Notes: generated from the letters alone by a model not told the origin. A stretch of DNA of 64,000 nt from Streptomyces diastatochromogenes (GCA_026913215.1 JAPTYK010000001.1:3596001-3660000); one strand, 5' to 3'; shown: positions 7,884-15,979, counted from the first letter of the stretch. Made by a program: numbers and translations.

Positions 7884-9920
7884 TCAGGCGGCGGCGAGGA
7901 CCGGGACGATCCGCCAGCGGCCGGCCTGGTTCGTAGGTGCCAGGCGTCCGTCAAGGGCGGCGTCCTTCAGGCGGGCGGAGACCCAGGGACGGCTGTAGCC
8001 GTGGGTCTCGCACCAGTCGGTGAAGTCCTTCGGGCCGACGACCATCCGGCCCTCCTCCTCGAACTCCTCCAGCGCCTGCTCCAGCAGGAGGCGTGCCTCC
8101 TCGGGGGTGGGCTTGCGGCCCGGCTCCTGCCCGAAGAGCGGAGCGTCGTCACCGGGCTCGTCGCCGGGGAGTTCGGCGTCGGGGTCGATGCTGTCGTCCT
8201 CGGGATCGAGCAGCGTCCCCGTGGTCATCTCCTCTGCATCCTCGTCGTCTACCGCCCGTAGCTGCGGGGCGGGGGCGGTGGTGTGGCGGGTGCGGTGTGT
8301 GTAGGCGTTGCCGACGGTCGCCTCGAAGGCCCGGACGGTGACCGGGTCCATCGGGGCGCCGTGCGCGGCGGCCCAGTCCGCGAGCTGTTCCATGACGTCC
8401 ATGGAGCGGGTGGTGAAGCGCCGCGTGCGGGCGGGGGCGGGGTAGCGGTCCTCGGGGATGCCCGCCGAGACGAGGTAGCAGTAGCCGGGACGGCGGTTGC
8501 CCCAGGCGCCGGGGTGGGCCCCGGCGTCGAGGACCGTCTCCGGGAGGGCGAATCCCTCGTCGCGTGGGTCGCAGCCGAACGCGAGGACGGACGGCAGGGA
8601 GGCGCGGGTGCTGGTGCTCATCTGGTCGTAGCTCGGGCGCTGGAGCGAGACGATCAGGGAGACGCCGGCGGCGCGGGCCTCCTGCGCGATCCCGGTGAAC
8701 GCGTCGTCACCGAGGGCCCGCAGGGTGTTGGCGGCCTCCTCGAACCAGGCGACCAGGTAGGCCATGCCCTCACAGCCGCACGCCGTGCCGTCGGGGCGGC
8801 AGGAGTGGGCCGGGTCGGTCTGCCTGCCCGCCGCCTGGACGGTCCACTGCCGGTAGCGGTGGGCGCCGAGCCAGCGCGTGCGGGCCGGGATCGCCGCCTG
8901 GAGTGCCTCGACCATGGCCTCCGTACCGGCGCCGCCCTCCTCGGCCCAGTCGAACGCCGGGAGGAGGGGCCGGAAGTCCTGGAAGGACTTGGGGTCGGAG
9001 AGCAGCACGTTGACGTCCGTGCGGGAGACGATCTCGGTCAGGACGTTGAGGGCGCCGTCGCCCTTGCCGGAGCCGGTGCCGCCCGCGATGAGCAGGTGGG
9101 TGGCGTTGCGGCCCTGCTCCGGATCGCCGGGCAGCCACAGCAGGAGCGGGGAGCCGTCGTCGTAACGGCCGACGACCAGCGGCTCCGCGATCGACCCGCC
9201 GAGCCGGGACGGCCCGTCGTACTCGACGACCTCGGAGAGCATGTCCTCGGGGACGATGACGAGTTCGCCCCGGCGGGCGGAGTCCGCGTTGGGCATGAAC
9301 CGCAGCGCGGTCGTCGGCAGATCCAGAGCCGACGCCAGACGCGGCAGCACCTTGGCCACGTCGTCGGTGGTCTGCTCGCCCGCCTCCAGCGCGATCTGCG
9401 CGGTGACCCGGTTCGGCTCGACCTTCGCCGACCCGATCGCGGCCCGCGCCAGACCGACCTTTTCCAGCAGCCCCTTGTCACCGCCCACAGCGGCGGGGTC
9501 GTCGGTGCGGCGCATCATCATGCGCACGTTCCACGACAGGGCGAGCGCCGGGCCGCCCATCAGGAACAGATCGTCCAGCGGCCCGGCCGTCGGCCCGGCC
9601 AGGCAGGCGCCGGTCAGCCACGCCGACCCGGCCGCCACCGTGATCGCGGAGTGCAGACGGCGCTGCTGACTGCTGGTGCGGCCGATCCACCAGGTGGCGC
9701 CGGTCAGGGCGACGGACACGGCGGTCAGGCCGACGCCGGCTGCGGCGCTGTCCGCCCACCGCAGGTGACCGAGGGCCCCGGCGATGCCGGTGCCGGCGAC
9801 GCCGAGCCACGGCGGCAGGTGGGGCTTGGCGCGGTGGAGCAGGTAGCGGGCGATCGTGCCGCCGCCGGAGCCGCGGGCGTCGTCGTCCAGGACCTCGATG
9901 GTCGTGTTACGTCCGGCCAT
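7884..9920 (-). CDS. traB: TraB/FtsK-type septal DNA translocase
   Basis: A 678-residue conjugation ATPase. Hydrophobic segments lie at about residues 35-135. An FtsK/SpoIIIE motor domain follows, with Walker A IAGGTGSGKGDGALN (about residue 279) and a Walker B-like YLVAWFEEAANTL (about residue 390). An acidic linker precedes a C-terminal winged-helix region (residues about 615-678) that probably recognises the clt locus. Such a protein alone moves double-stranded DNA between Streptomyces hyphae. The start at 9920 has a strong GGGAGG site. An unusual Cys-rich insert (HSCRPDGTACGCEG, about residue 375) lies between the Walker motifs. Frame intact. Confidence 0.92.
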   Translation of the reverse strand: MAGRNTTIEVLDDDARGSGGGTIARYLLHRAKPHLPPWLGVAGTGIAGALGHLRWADSAAAGVGLTAVSVALTGATWWIGRTSSQQRRLHSAITVAAGSAWLTGACLAGPTAGPLDDLFLMGGPALALSWNVRMMMRRTDDPAAVGGDKGLLEKVGLARAAIGSAKVEPNRVTAQIALEAGEQTTDDVAKVLPRLASALDLPTTALRFMPNADSARRGELVIVPEDMLSEVVEYDGPSRLGGSIAEPLVVGRYDDGSPLLLWLPGDPEQGRNATHLLIAGGTGSGKGDGALNVLTEIVSRTDVNVLLSDPKSFQDFRPLLPAFDWAEEGGAGTEAMVEALQAAIPARTRWLGAHRYRQWTVQAAGRQTDPAHSCRPDGTACGCEGMAYLVAWFEEAANTLRALGDDAFTGIAQEARAAGVSLIVSLQRPSYDQMSTSTRASLPSVLAFGCDPRDEGFALPETVLDAGAHPGAWGNRRPGYCYLVSAGIPEDRYPAPARTRRFTTRSMDVMEQLADWAAAHGAPMDPVTVRAFEATVGNAYTHRTRHTTAPAPQLRAVDDEDAEEMTTGTLLDPEDDSIDPDAELPGDEPGDDAPLFGQEPGRKPTPEEARLLLEQALEEFEEEGRMVVGPKDFTDWCETHGYSRPWVSARLKDAALDGRLAPTNQAGRWRIVPVLAAA

Positions 9921-9944
9921 GACCGGACCTCCCTTCCAACTTCG

Positions 9945-10535
9945 CTACTGCTGGGTCCAGTTCATGCGGGGCGCCTGCCGGGGGCGGGCGTGGTGACGGA
10001 CGCGGCCGATCTCCTCGCGGTACTCCTGCTGGAACGTCGCGTAGGTCGCGGCGGCGAGCTTGGCGGCGTTGCGCAGCTCGTCGGCGGACTTCTGGAGCTT
10101 GCGGGCCACCTTCGCCGCCCGGATCCGCGAGCCGCCGATCCGGCCCTCCGGGTCCGGCACGGCCGCCAGCACGCTCTTGAGGATCTCCGCGCCCATCGCC
10201 ACCTCGATCGACAGCGCGACGGCGGTGGCCCGCAGGTGGTTGCAGTAGGCCCGCACCTGCGCGGGAGAACTGAAGTCCGGCTCCGGCATGAGCGCCTGAG
10301 AGTGCGTGCGCCGCCCACCGCCACCTCCGCCGTTGACGACGGTGCGGCTGATGTTGACGTTCACCGGCGGCGCGAACGAGCCGCCCATCGCGCCGACGAA
10401 ACCGCCCACGGCGGCGCCGGCGTTGGCGAACTTGTCCGACTTGTTGCCGTTCTCGTCGATACGCGGCCTGCTGGCGTGCTGGGCCTCCCGGTAGCGCCGG
10501 TTGGCGGCCCGGTTGGCGGAGCCGTTGTCTGCCAT
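9945..10535 (-). CDS. Conserved AICE transfer-region protein (TraA-like position)
   Basis: A 196-residue basic protein. It has a Gly-rich middle (VVNGGGGGGRRTHSQAL, about residues 67-83) and a long helical C-terminal half (AQVRAYCNHLRATAVALSIE to about residue 185) that could form a coiled coil. It lies immediately upstream of traB with 24 nt between, so it is cotranscribed and probably works with the translocase. Similar proteins in Streptomyces elements are often labelled plasmid transfer protein TraA, but I cannot confirm homology. The start at 10535 has AGGAG eight bases upstream. Confidence 0.65.
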   Translation of the reverse strand: MADNGSANRAANRRYREAQHASRPRIDENGNKSDKFANAGAAVGGFVGAMGGSFAPPVNVNISRTVVNGGGGGGRRTHSQALMPEPDFSSPAQVRAYCNHLRATAVALSIEVAMGAEILKSVLAAVPDPEGRIGGSRIRAAKVARKLQKSADELRNAAKLAAATYATFQQEYREEIGRVRHHARPRQAPRMNWTQQ

Positions 10536-10552
10536 ATCTAGATCTCCTCAGG

Positions 10553-11059
10553 TCACTTCGAGCGGCGGACGGCGAGCCAGAACGACTGCACGGCGACCGT
10601 GAGTCCGGCCCACGCCCAGGCGAGCGGGGCGGTGAGCGGGCCGTAGTGGACGGTGGCGGCGGCCCAGCCGACCGCGCCCGCCGCCAGGGCGGCGGCGGTC
10701 AGCAGGCGGCCGGGGCGCTCCCCGATCCGCTCCGGGTACTTGCTGCGGGTCCACCACAGGCCGAGCAGCGGCAGCAGGGCGGCGGGGGCCAGGACGAAGA
10801 CCGTCCACGGCGCGATCAGGTGCACCACGGACACGAGGGCGTAGGCGAGGACGGCGTAGCCGGTCGGCGCCCAGGCCGCACGGTGGTGCCAGGCCCAGCC
10901 GCCGACCGTCCGGGCGATGCGGGACGACAGCGACGGGCGGGTCTCTGAGACGACGACGAAGACCGGCGGGGCGTTCTTCGAGCCGCGCTGGGTGGGGATG
11001 CAGACGGTGGTGGCGCCCTGCGGCACCTGCACCGTGCGGGGACGGGAACGACGAGCCAC
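10553..11059 (-). CDS. Integral membrane protein of the transfer operon
   Basis: 168 residues from GTG 11059, which has a good AAGGGAG site; a longer frame upstream lacks one. After a basic soluble lead come four hydrophobic stretches: about residues 62-80 (GYAVLAYALVSVVHLIAPW), 85-102, 122-138 and 145-162, the last before a basic end (AVRRSK). A membrane partner of the DNA translocase or a spread protein is likely from position alone. No named family recognised. It lies 18 nt upstream of the TraA-like gene. Confidence 0.68.
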   Translation of the reverse strand: MARRSRPRTVQVPQGATTVCIPTQRGSKNAPPVFVVVSETRPSLSSRIARTVGGWAWHHRAAWAPTGYAVLAYALVSVVHLIAPWTVFVLAPAALLPLLGLWWTRSKYPERIGERPGRLLTAAALAAGAVGWAAATVHYGPLTAPLAWAWAGLTVAVQSFWLAVRRSK

Positions 11060-11090
11060 GGGAAACTCCCTTGGGGTCGGAAAACGCAGA

Positions 11091-11426
11091 TCAGGCAGCG
11101 CGCGTGGGGGCATCCGCACAGGGGACGCACATGCCTAGCGAGGACGGGATCCGGTACCCGGCGTCCCGCCCGCACTCCGGGCAGACCCGGCGGGCGGCGT
11201 TGGCCCGCTCCAGGGCCGCCCACCGGGCCGGGGTCATCGGCCGGACCGGGCGGGCCAGGTCGATCCGGTACAGGAAGGCGACCAGCGGGCCGCGCCGGCG
11301 GCGGGAGCGTTCGAGCTGGGCCACGACCGGCTGACCGGCCGGACGCAACCCCAGCGCCCGAAGCTGCCGGAACGTCGCCAACCCCTCCGGCGCCAGACGC
11401 CACCGGTAGACGGGCAGGCCTGCCAT
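11091..11426 (-). CDS. RRQRL-type zinc-binding element protein
   Basis: 111 residues starting MAGLPVYRWRLAPEGLATFRQL. The N-terminal motif (YRWRLAPEGL...RQLRALGLRP) and the C-terminal CPECGRDAGY...CVPC pair of Cys knuckles match a small family common on Streptomyces AICEs and annotated as RRQRL-motif zinc-binding proteins. Function unknown; nucleic-acid binding is a reasonable guess given two CxxC sites and many arginines. The start shares one base with the upstream stop (TGATG), so translation is coupled to the preceding small protein. Frame intact. Confidence 0.72.
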   Translation of the reverse strand: MAGLPVYRWRLAPEGLATFRQLRALGLRPAGQPVVAQLERSRRRRGPLVAFLYRIDLARPVRPMTPARWAALERANAARRVCPECGRDAGYRIPSSLGMCVPCADAPTRAA

Positions 11427-11656
11427 CAGCGGAACCGGTGGTAGGAGGCCCGGCAGGTGGCGGCGTGCTCGTTCGCCGACTGGCGGGTGTACTTCACGTA
11501 GTCGCCGCCGGGACGCTCGCCGCAGCCGTGGCAGTACCACAGGCAGCAGTAGGAGCCGTTCTTACCGGTGACGTCGACGGCCGCGCCGGTCTGGTTGTGG
11601 AACCGGATCAGCAGGTTGTCGGGCTCGGGCGGGTTGGTGTTCGGGGAGAGCTTCAC
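11426..11656 (-). CDS. Small Cys-rich zinc-ribbon protein
   Basis: 76 residues from GTG 11656, with an AAGGAG site seven bases upstream. Cys/His ligands are YCCLWYCHGCG at about residues 42-52 and a His and Cys near the end (EHAATC), a plausible zinc fold. The GTG overlaps the stop of the HTH gene (GTGA) and its own stop overlaps the next ATG, placing it inside an unbroken coupled chain. It is similar in style to small AICE proteins of unknown function. Too short for more. Confidence 0.65.
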   Translation of the reverse strand: MKLSPNTNPPEPDNLLIRFHNQTGAAVDVTGKNGSYCCLWYCHGCGERPGGDYVKYTRQSANEHAATCRASYHRFR

Positions 11657-11826
11657 TGCGCGGCTCCTTCCAGGGAGCGGGCGGGGGTGGCGTCGCGGAG
11701 TTCCTGGTAGCGGGTGGAGACCCAGCCGACGGACCAGCCGCACAGCTCGGCCGCCTGCCGGACCGGCACCCCGTTGGCGTACGCGGCGGCGACGGTCTTG
11801 CGGGCCTGTTCCTCGGACTGCTTCAC
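11653..11826 (-). CDS. Small helix-turn-helix protein
   Basis: A 57-residue protein from GTG 11826. The sequence KTVAAAYANGVPVRQAAELCGWSVGWVSTRYQEL reads as a helix-turn-helix of the resolvase/sigma-region-4 style, covering nearly the whole product. It overlaps the upstream DUF2637 gene (GTGA) and the downstream zinc protein (GTGA). This argues that it is real despite its size. It probably binds DNA or serves as a small accessory regulator of the operon; no target is evident. Confidence 0.62.
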   Translation of the reverse strand: MKQSEEQARKTVAAAYANGVPVRQAAELCGWSVGWVSTRYQELRDATPARSLEGAAQ

Positions 11827-12656
11827 CGGAGCGGGGCCGGCGGCCAGGAGTTCAGCGCGTTCACGCTCGGCCCTTCCGCCTGCTCACGCTGTTCACGCTG
11901 CCGGGCCGCCTCGCGGTCCCGGCGCTCGCGTTCGGCGCGTGCGGCGGCCTCGCGTTCAAGGCGTTCACGCTCCACGCGCTGCTGTTCACGCTCGCGTTCA
12001 CGGCGTTCACGCGTCTCCCGCTCCGCCCTCTCGGCGGCCTCGGTCCGCTCGCGCTCCTCCCGCCGTGCGCGCTCCTCCCGCTCGGCCTGTTCACGGGCGA
12101 GCCCGGCCTCGTGCTCACGCTGTTCACGCGCCATCCGGGCTTCGAACTCCCGGGCCTCACGCTCCCGCTTGACGGCCGCCTCGGCACGCTCGGCGGCGGC
12201 CTTCTCCCGGGCCGCCCGGTCGGCCCGTTCACGGTCCGCGATGGCCGTGAGCGCGTTCGTGATGGCCGTGCGGTAGGCGAGGCCGGTCTCGGCCGTGACG
12301 ATCAGCAGCAGCGGCGCCACCGAGTGGACCGCCACTCCGACCAGGTCTTTCTTCAAGGCAGAGTCGCCGATGTTCAGGGCCAGGGTCATGCCGCCGGTCA
12401 TCCACCGCAGCGCGATGGGCCACCGGCCGCCGTGCCCGCCCAGACGGGCCAGGACCGAGTCGAGACGGACAACGATGACGACGGCCGCGTCCACGACGAT
12501 CGGGAGGATGGGGGCCGTCCACGCCCAGCCGTCGGGGGTGTGGGCCCGCATCAACGGCGTGACCGTGAGGACCGAGAAGAGCATCGCCCCGCACACGATC
12601 AGCCACGTGCCCACGCTCAGGGCCTGCTCCGCTGAACGGATCTGAACACCGTTCAC
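11823..12656 (-). CDS. DUF2637 membrane protein with long charged coiled coil
   Basis: 277 residues from GTG 12656. Four hydrophobic segments (about residues 12-33, 45-63, 85-98, 108-125) form the DUF2637 module typical of Streptomyces spread (Spd) proteins. They are followed by some 130 residues of almost pure Glu/Arg/Ala heptads (REQREHEAGLAREQAERE...), a long predicted coiled coil. A membrane anchor with a rod could organise the transfer machinery at septal cross-walls; this is inference. Coupled by GTGA overlaps on both sides. The element 2 DUF2637 protein has the same membrane part but a Pro/Glu tail instead. Confidence 0.78.
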   Translation of the reverse strand: MNGVQIRSAEQALSVGTWLIVCGAMLFSVLTVTPLMRAHTPDGWAWTAPILPIVVDAAVVIVVRLDSVLARLGGHGGRWPIALRWMTGGMTLALNIGDSALKKDLVGVAVHSVAPLLLIVTAETGLAYRTAITNALTAIADRERADRAAREKAAAERAEAAVKREREAREFEARMAREQREHEAGLAREQAEREERARREERERTEAAERAERETRERREREREQQRVERERLEREAAARAERERRDREAARQREQREQAEGPSVNALNSWPPAPLR

Positions 12657-12991
12657 GACAGCACCCCCGCACCCGAGGGCACCGGCTCGACGGCCGGGAT
12701 CTGCGAGTAGCCGACCAGCTCGACCACCGCTCCCGCGAAGTCCGTGCGAGCGCTCAGGACCCGGGTCCGGCCGCCGCCCTGAACGTCGTGAACAACCGAC
12801 TCGGGGGTGATGTTCAGGGCCTCGCGCCACGCCTCGAAACCGGCGTGGTCGTCGTGCACCGACATCGTCAGCCGGTCCGGGTAGATCGTCGAAATGTCCA
12901 GGGCCAGCGCCGGCAGGTCCGGGAACTCCGTCGCCAGCAGCCGCAGCGCCATCAGCGGGGCGGACAGGTCCGCCAGCGTCCGGGCCCTCAC
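12653..12991 (-). CDS. Conserved hypothetical element protein
   Basis: 112 residues from GTG 12991 (GTGA overlap with the DUF6284-like gene). It starts MRARTLADLSAPLMALRLLA. The middle holds alternating strand-like segments (ALALDISTIYPDRLTMSVHDD), and the C-terminus is hydrophobic and Pro-rich. No signal peptide, no metal site and no recognised family. It belongs to the coupled operon and is conserved in position in related AICEs as far as I recall. Function unknown. Confidence 0.6.
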   Translation of the reverse strand: MRARTLADLSAPLMALRLLATEFPDLPALALDISTIYPDRLTMSVHDDHAGFEAWREALNITPESVVHDVQGGGRTRVLSARTDFAGAVVELVGYSQIPAVEPVPSGAGVLS

Positions 12992-13254
12992 GCGGCACCG
13001 CCCGTCAGCATCACGCCGACGCGGTTCGTCAGGTCCCGACGCTCCGCCAGCACCCGGTTACGGGCCCGCCGGATCCGCCGCTCGTCCAGCTCCGTGGCCG
13101 GACGGTCGATCGTCATGATCTCCGCGTCGAGCAGGTCGACCTCCGCCAGGATCAGCGGCATCTCCAGCTCGACCGCGCCCAGCTCCGCGTCCGACGGCTC
13201 ACCGTCGAACGCCAGAGCCTGGGAGGTGGTGGGGAGTGTGATGATGGACTTCAT
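12988..13254 (-). CDS. DUF6284-like small protein, first gene of the leftward operon
   Basis: 88 residues starting MKSIITLPTTSQALAFDGEP. An acidic helical centre (SDAELGAVELEMPLILAEVDLLDAEI) is followed by a basic helix (DERRIRRARNRVLAERRDL). The pattern matches a small family I know as DUF6284, frequent at the head of Streptomyces AICE transfer operons. Function unknown. It is the most upstream gene of a leftward chain whose first seven genes overlap or abut. A strong hairpin lies 45 nt upstream in its leader. Confidence 0.7.
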   Translation of the reverse strand: MKSIITLPTTSQALAFDGEPSDAELGAVELEMPLILAEVDLLDAEIMTIDRPATELDERRIRRARNRVLAERRDLTNRVGVMLTGGAA

Positions 13255-13298
13255 GGGTCGTGCTCCCTTCACAGCAGGGGGTGGAAACGGCCCGTACC

Positions 13299-13328
13299 GA
13301 ACCCCCGGTGTTCGAGCACCGGGGGTTC
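13299..13328 (-). promoter_or_regulatory. Strong leader hairpin upstream of the transfer operon
   Basis: GAACCCCCGGTG pairs perfectly with CACCGGGGGTTC around the loop TTCGAG (12-bp stem), 45 nt upstream of the first gene. It is not followed by a U-run on either strand. It may be an attenuator, an RNA-stability element or a bidirectional terminator insulating the regulator region. Confidence 0.5.
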
Positions 13329-13787
13329 TCGCCGTTGAAGCGCGGGGGTGTATCCGGCTCCCTCGACCCCGCCCGTACGGCACCCAGCGGGGCCCGGACG
13401 GGCGGAGGAGGCAACCGGCCGCAGCCGTCGAGCGGCTGCGGTGGTCAGGTGACGCGGTGGGCACGGCCGCTCCGCCGGTCCAGCGGGGGGGCGCCCAGGG
13501 TCTTTGCCGCTTCACGTCGGCCTCCATCGGGGCGGACATGGGTGCGTGGTGTAGATCGCGATCTCTGCCCTTGTCTCACCGCACGGAGAGGACTCCTCGG
13601 CTGACCCGAAGGGCCACCTGGAGCAAGGTGCTTGCTGGTCGTGCGGCAGGGCCTGCGGCTTGTCGCAGATGCCTGTCGTTCTGTGTGTCCACTGTTCAGT
13701 TCTCAAGGCGCAGTCGCTTCCTTAGAGCCGTTTCACGAGCTCGCTGGGCGCCGGGAGCAGCCCAAAGAAGGCCCTCCCCGCTTCGCT
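13329..13787. other. Regulatory gap between divergent operons of element 1
   Basis: About 460 bp without a supported gene. It must hold the promoter of the leftward transfer operon. I see no convincing -10/-35 pair, tRNA or long repeat here; short frames across it have no ribosome site or family match. Confidence 0.5.
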
Positions 13788-13859
13788 GTCCTAGGACTGC
13801 GAAGCGCTTGAGAAGACAATGGCGCACAGTCCTAGGACTGTCAACAGTCCTAGGACTGT
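13788..13859. promoter_or_regulatory. Triple palindromic operator (CCTAGG boxes)
   Basis: Two perfect 16-bp palindromes, ACAGTCCTAGGACTGT, lie at 13826-13841 and 13844-13859 (18-bp centre-to-centre). A third, shorter one (GTCCTAGGAC) is at 13788-13797. They end 31 bp before the GntR start. Autoregulation by that GntR protein is the simplest reading. Confidence 0.75.
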
Positions 13860-13890
13860 GTTTGACTTGAGGTAGTCGAGAGGAGTTCGC

Positions 13891-14679
13891 GTGGCACCGA
13901 AGTGGCGGGAACTGGCAGACAAGCTGGCGGCGCAGATCAGGAACGGGGAGTACACCCCCGGCGCGCGACTTCCGCAGATCCGGGACCTCGTGGAGGCGGG
14001 CGAGGGGTCGAAGGCCACCGTCCACGCCGCCTATAAGGCACTGGAAGCCGAAGGCCTGGTCACGTCGTCCCGAGGGCACGGGACAGTCGTCCGAGAGCAG
14101 GCTCCACTGAAGCGGCTCGGCATCGCCCGATACGACAAGGCGAAGTGGCGCGATGGCGACGAGGTTGCGTTCATCGCCGACCGAGTCGCATCGGGGCGCG
14201 CCTTCAAGCGCAATGAGCAGACTCAGTCGGTAAGCCGCGTGCCGGCCCCGCCCGCCGTAGCGGCCGCGCACGGGCTGCCCGAGGGAGCCGAGGTGTACGC
14301 GCGCGCCCGGCTGGTAAAGGAGGGCGACCAGCCGACCCACACCCTCACCAGCTACTACCGACCCGAGCATGTCGAAGGAACCCGGATCGTCGACCCGACA
14401 CCCGGTCCTGCCGGCAGGGGTGGCGGCTTCCGCGTGCTCTACGACGCCGGATACGAGATCGACCACATGCGGGAGGAGCTATTCGCACGGGCAGCCAAGT
14501 CGGAAGAGGCGGACCAGCTCAAGCTCCTGCCCGGCGAATGGGTCGTGGAACTCCACCGCACGACTTTCACGGCCGACGGCACAGTGGTGGAGTTCGCCAT
14601 CGGAGTCCATGCCGCCACGCGATTTGCTTGGGCATACGATTTCAAGGTGCCGGACTCCGCGAAAGAGGAAGCCCAGTGA
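13891..14679 (+). CDS. GntR/HutC-family regulator of element 1
   Basis: 262 residues from GTG 13891 (GAGAGGAG site). The N-terminal GntR winged helix is seen in WRELADKLAAQIRNGEYTPG, then LPQIRDLVEAGEGSKATVHAAYKALEAEGLV (residues 5-60). A UTRA-type effector domain covers the rest (PEGAEVYARARLV, HMREELFARAAKSEEADQL, FTADGTVVEFAIGVHAATRF). Such regulators (KorSA/TraR type) repress transfer and excision genes. It is divergent from the leftward transfer operon and sits directly behind the CCTAGG operators. Its stop overlaps the next GTG. Confidence 0.9.
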   Translation: MAPKWRELADKLAAQIRNGEYTPGARLPQIRDLVEAGEGSKATVHAAYKALEAEGLVTSSRGHGTVVREQAPLKRLGIARYDKAKWRDGDEVAFIADRVASGRAFKRNEQTQSVSRVPAPPAVAAAHGLPEGAEVYARARLVKEGDQPTHTLTSYYRPEHVEGTRIVDPTPGPAGRGGGFRVLYDAGYEIDHMREELFARAAKSEEADQLKLLPGEWVVELHRTTFTADGTVVEFAIGVHAATRFAWAYDFKVPDSAKEEAQ

Positions 14680-15323
14680 TCACGTCGCAGAACTGGTCAG
14701 ACGCTCGGACCCTGTGGGATTTCCAGCTCCTGCACCACCCCCTACGCCCATGCTCCGTCGCCATCGGCTTGGGGAGTCACGATCTCGGGGTAGCGGATGC
14801 AACTGCTTCCCTCTTCCACCGCGGCTTGTTTCCAGTCATCGTGTTCACGGGCGCCACTAGCCGGACGACCGAGGAGCGCATGCCACGCGGCGAAGCGGAG
14901 CACTACCGCGAGCGGGCGATGGAACTCGGCGTCCCCGCTTCGGCCATCCTTATCGAGAATCAGGCTCGGAATACTGGCGACAACATCCGGCTGTCACGCC
15001 AGCTGCTCGAAGAGCACGGCATCGACGTCAAGTCCGCGCTCCTCATCAGCAAGCCGTATGAAGAACGCCGCGCGTACGCGACCGCACTCAAACTCTGGCC
15101 CGAGGTCGAGTTCATCAGCGCGTCACCGCGCCTTCCATTGGACGAGTACGTCGCAACCATCGGCAACGAGAACCTAGTCATCGACATGCTCGTGGGCGCC
15201 CAACAGCGGGTGCAGATCTATCCCGGCTTGGGATTCATGGTCGACCAGACCGTTCCGCAAGAAGTCGCAGAAGCCTGCGACCGCCTCATAAAGGCAGGCT
15301 TTACAAGCCGCATCATGAGCTAA
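14676..15323 (+). CDS. YdcF/DUF218-family protein
   Basis: 215 residues from GTG 14676, overlapping the GntR stop (GTGA). DUF218 hallmarks: IGLGSHDLGVADATASLFHRG near the N-terminus, FTGATSRTTEERMPRGEAEHYRERA (residues about 55-80), ENQARNTGDNIRLSRQLL (about 95-112) and SKPYEERRAYATALKLWP (about 125-142). YdcF binds SAM in E. coli; the biochemical role of the family is poorly known. No membrane segment is present. Coupled expression with the regulator makes it a candidate immunity or signalling partner, in the position where pSAM2 keeps its Nudix transfer-immunity gene pif. That functional parallel is inference. Confidence 0.85.
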   Translation: MITSQNWSDARTLWDFQLLHHPLRPCSVAIGLGSHDLGVADATASLFHRGLFPVIVFTGATSRTTEERMPRGEAEHYRERAMELGVPASAILIENQARNTGDNIRLSRQLLEEHGIDVKSALLISKPYEERRAYATALKLWPEVEFISASPRLPLDEYVATIGNENLVIDMLVGAQQRVQIYPGLGFMVDQTVPQEVAEACDRLIKAGFTSRIMS

Positions 15324-15502
15324 AAGTAACAAATGGGGTCACGGGAACAGACGGGCTCATTCTGCTGCTAAAGCTGAATTCTACGCGCATAGCTCAGGCT
15401 AAGGGAACGGCGTGTACCCACAGGCGAAAAAGTTTTTCTCCCCCACAGGCTGTGCCCAGAGAACGTCCAGCTGAGAAGGCCATACCGCACACACAGAAAG
15501 AG

Positions 15503-15590
15503 TTGTCCACACGCCCGTCCCCGTTCCGTGCACAGATATTCGCCACTTACCCACAGGTTTTCCACACTTACCCACATGGCCTGTGGATGA
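15503..15590. promoter_or_regulatory. DnaA-box-like cluster
   Basis: A perfect Streptomyces-type box TTGTCCACA is at 15503-15511. Variants TTACCCACA (15547-15555), TTTTCCACA (15558-15566), TTACCCACA (15568-15576) and, on the other strand, TCATCCACA (15582-15590) follow. Several further CCCACAGG motifs lie at 15415-15450. No gene occupies 15324-15712. Candidate DnaA-dependent origin or host-control region of element 1. Confidence 0.55.
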
Positions 15591-15652
15591 CCACATTGGA
15601 GAGCGGCCATATGGGCTGTCACGATGTGTGAAGGGTGGCGAGGCCGCAAAAA

Positions 15653-15680
15653 GGCGGCCCCCGGTGCAACGGGAGCCGCC
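15653..15680 (+). terminator. Possible terminator hairpin after the ydcF-like gene
   Basis: GGCGGC-CCCCG pairs with CGGG-GCCGCC with one mismatch around a six-base loop. It is not followed by a T-run. It may end the gntR-ydcF transcript; weak support. Confidence 0.4.
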
Positions 15681-15712
15681 CTGACCAAACTCCGCAGAAG
15701 AGAAGGTCAGTA

Positions 15713-15979
15713 ATGACAGTACCCAGGACAGTCAAGGCAGCAACCTCGGGGGACCTCACCGAGACCACTGGCGGCACTCGCCCGATGGCGCCCCGCCGCC
15801 GCATCTATTGGGCCTGCGTGGCCGGCGGCACCGCGATCCTCGCGGGGCTGCTCTACTTCGTCCCGTCGGTGTCCGGGCCGCTGGGCACAGCCGCCGCCGT
15901 GGCCGCAGTCGTGGTGGCCCTTCTGGAATCCCGCCGCCACGCCTCGGAGAGGCGGCGGGACGAGCCCCCGGACGCGTGA
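15713..15979 (+). CDS. Small membrane protein at the right end of element 1
   Basis: 88 residues from ATG 15713 with an AGAAGG site. A basic N-terminus is followed by two hydrophobic segments (about residues 30-50, IYWACVAGGTAILAGLLYF, and 56-72, LGTAAAVAAVVVALL) and an Arg-rich cytoplasmic tail ending RRDEPPDA. No family recognised. It is the last gene before the right arm repeats and att2, a usual spot for cargo or stability genes. Confidence 0.6.
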   Translation: MTVPRTVKAATSGDLTETTGGTRPMAPRRRIYWACVAGGTAILAGLLYFVPSVSGPLGTAAAVAAVVVALLESRRHASERRRDEPPDA

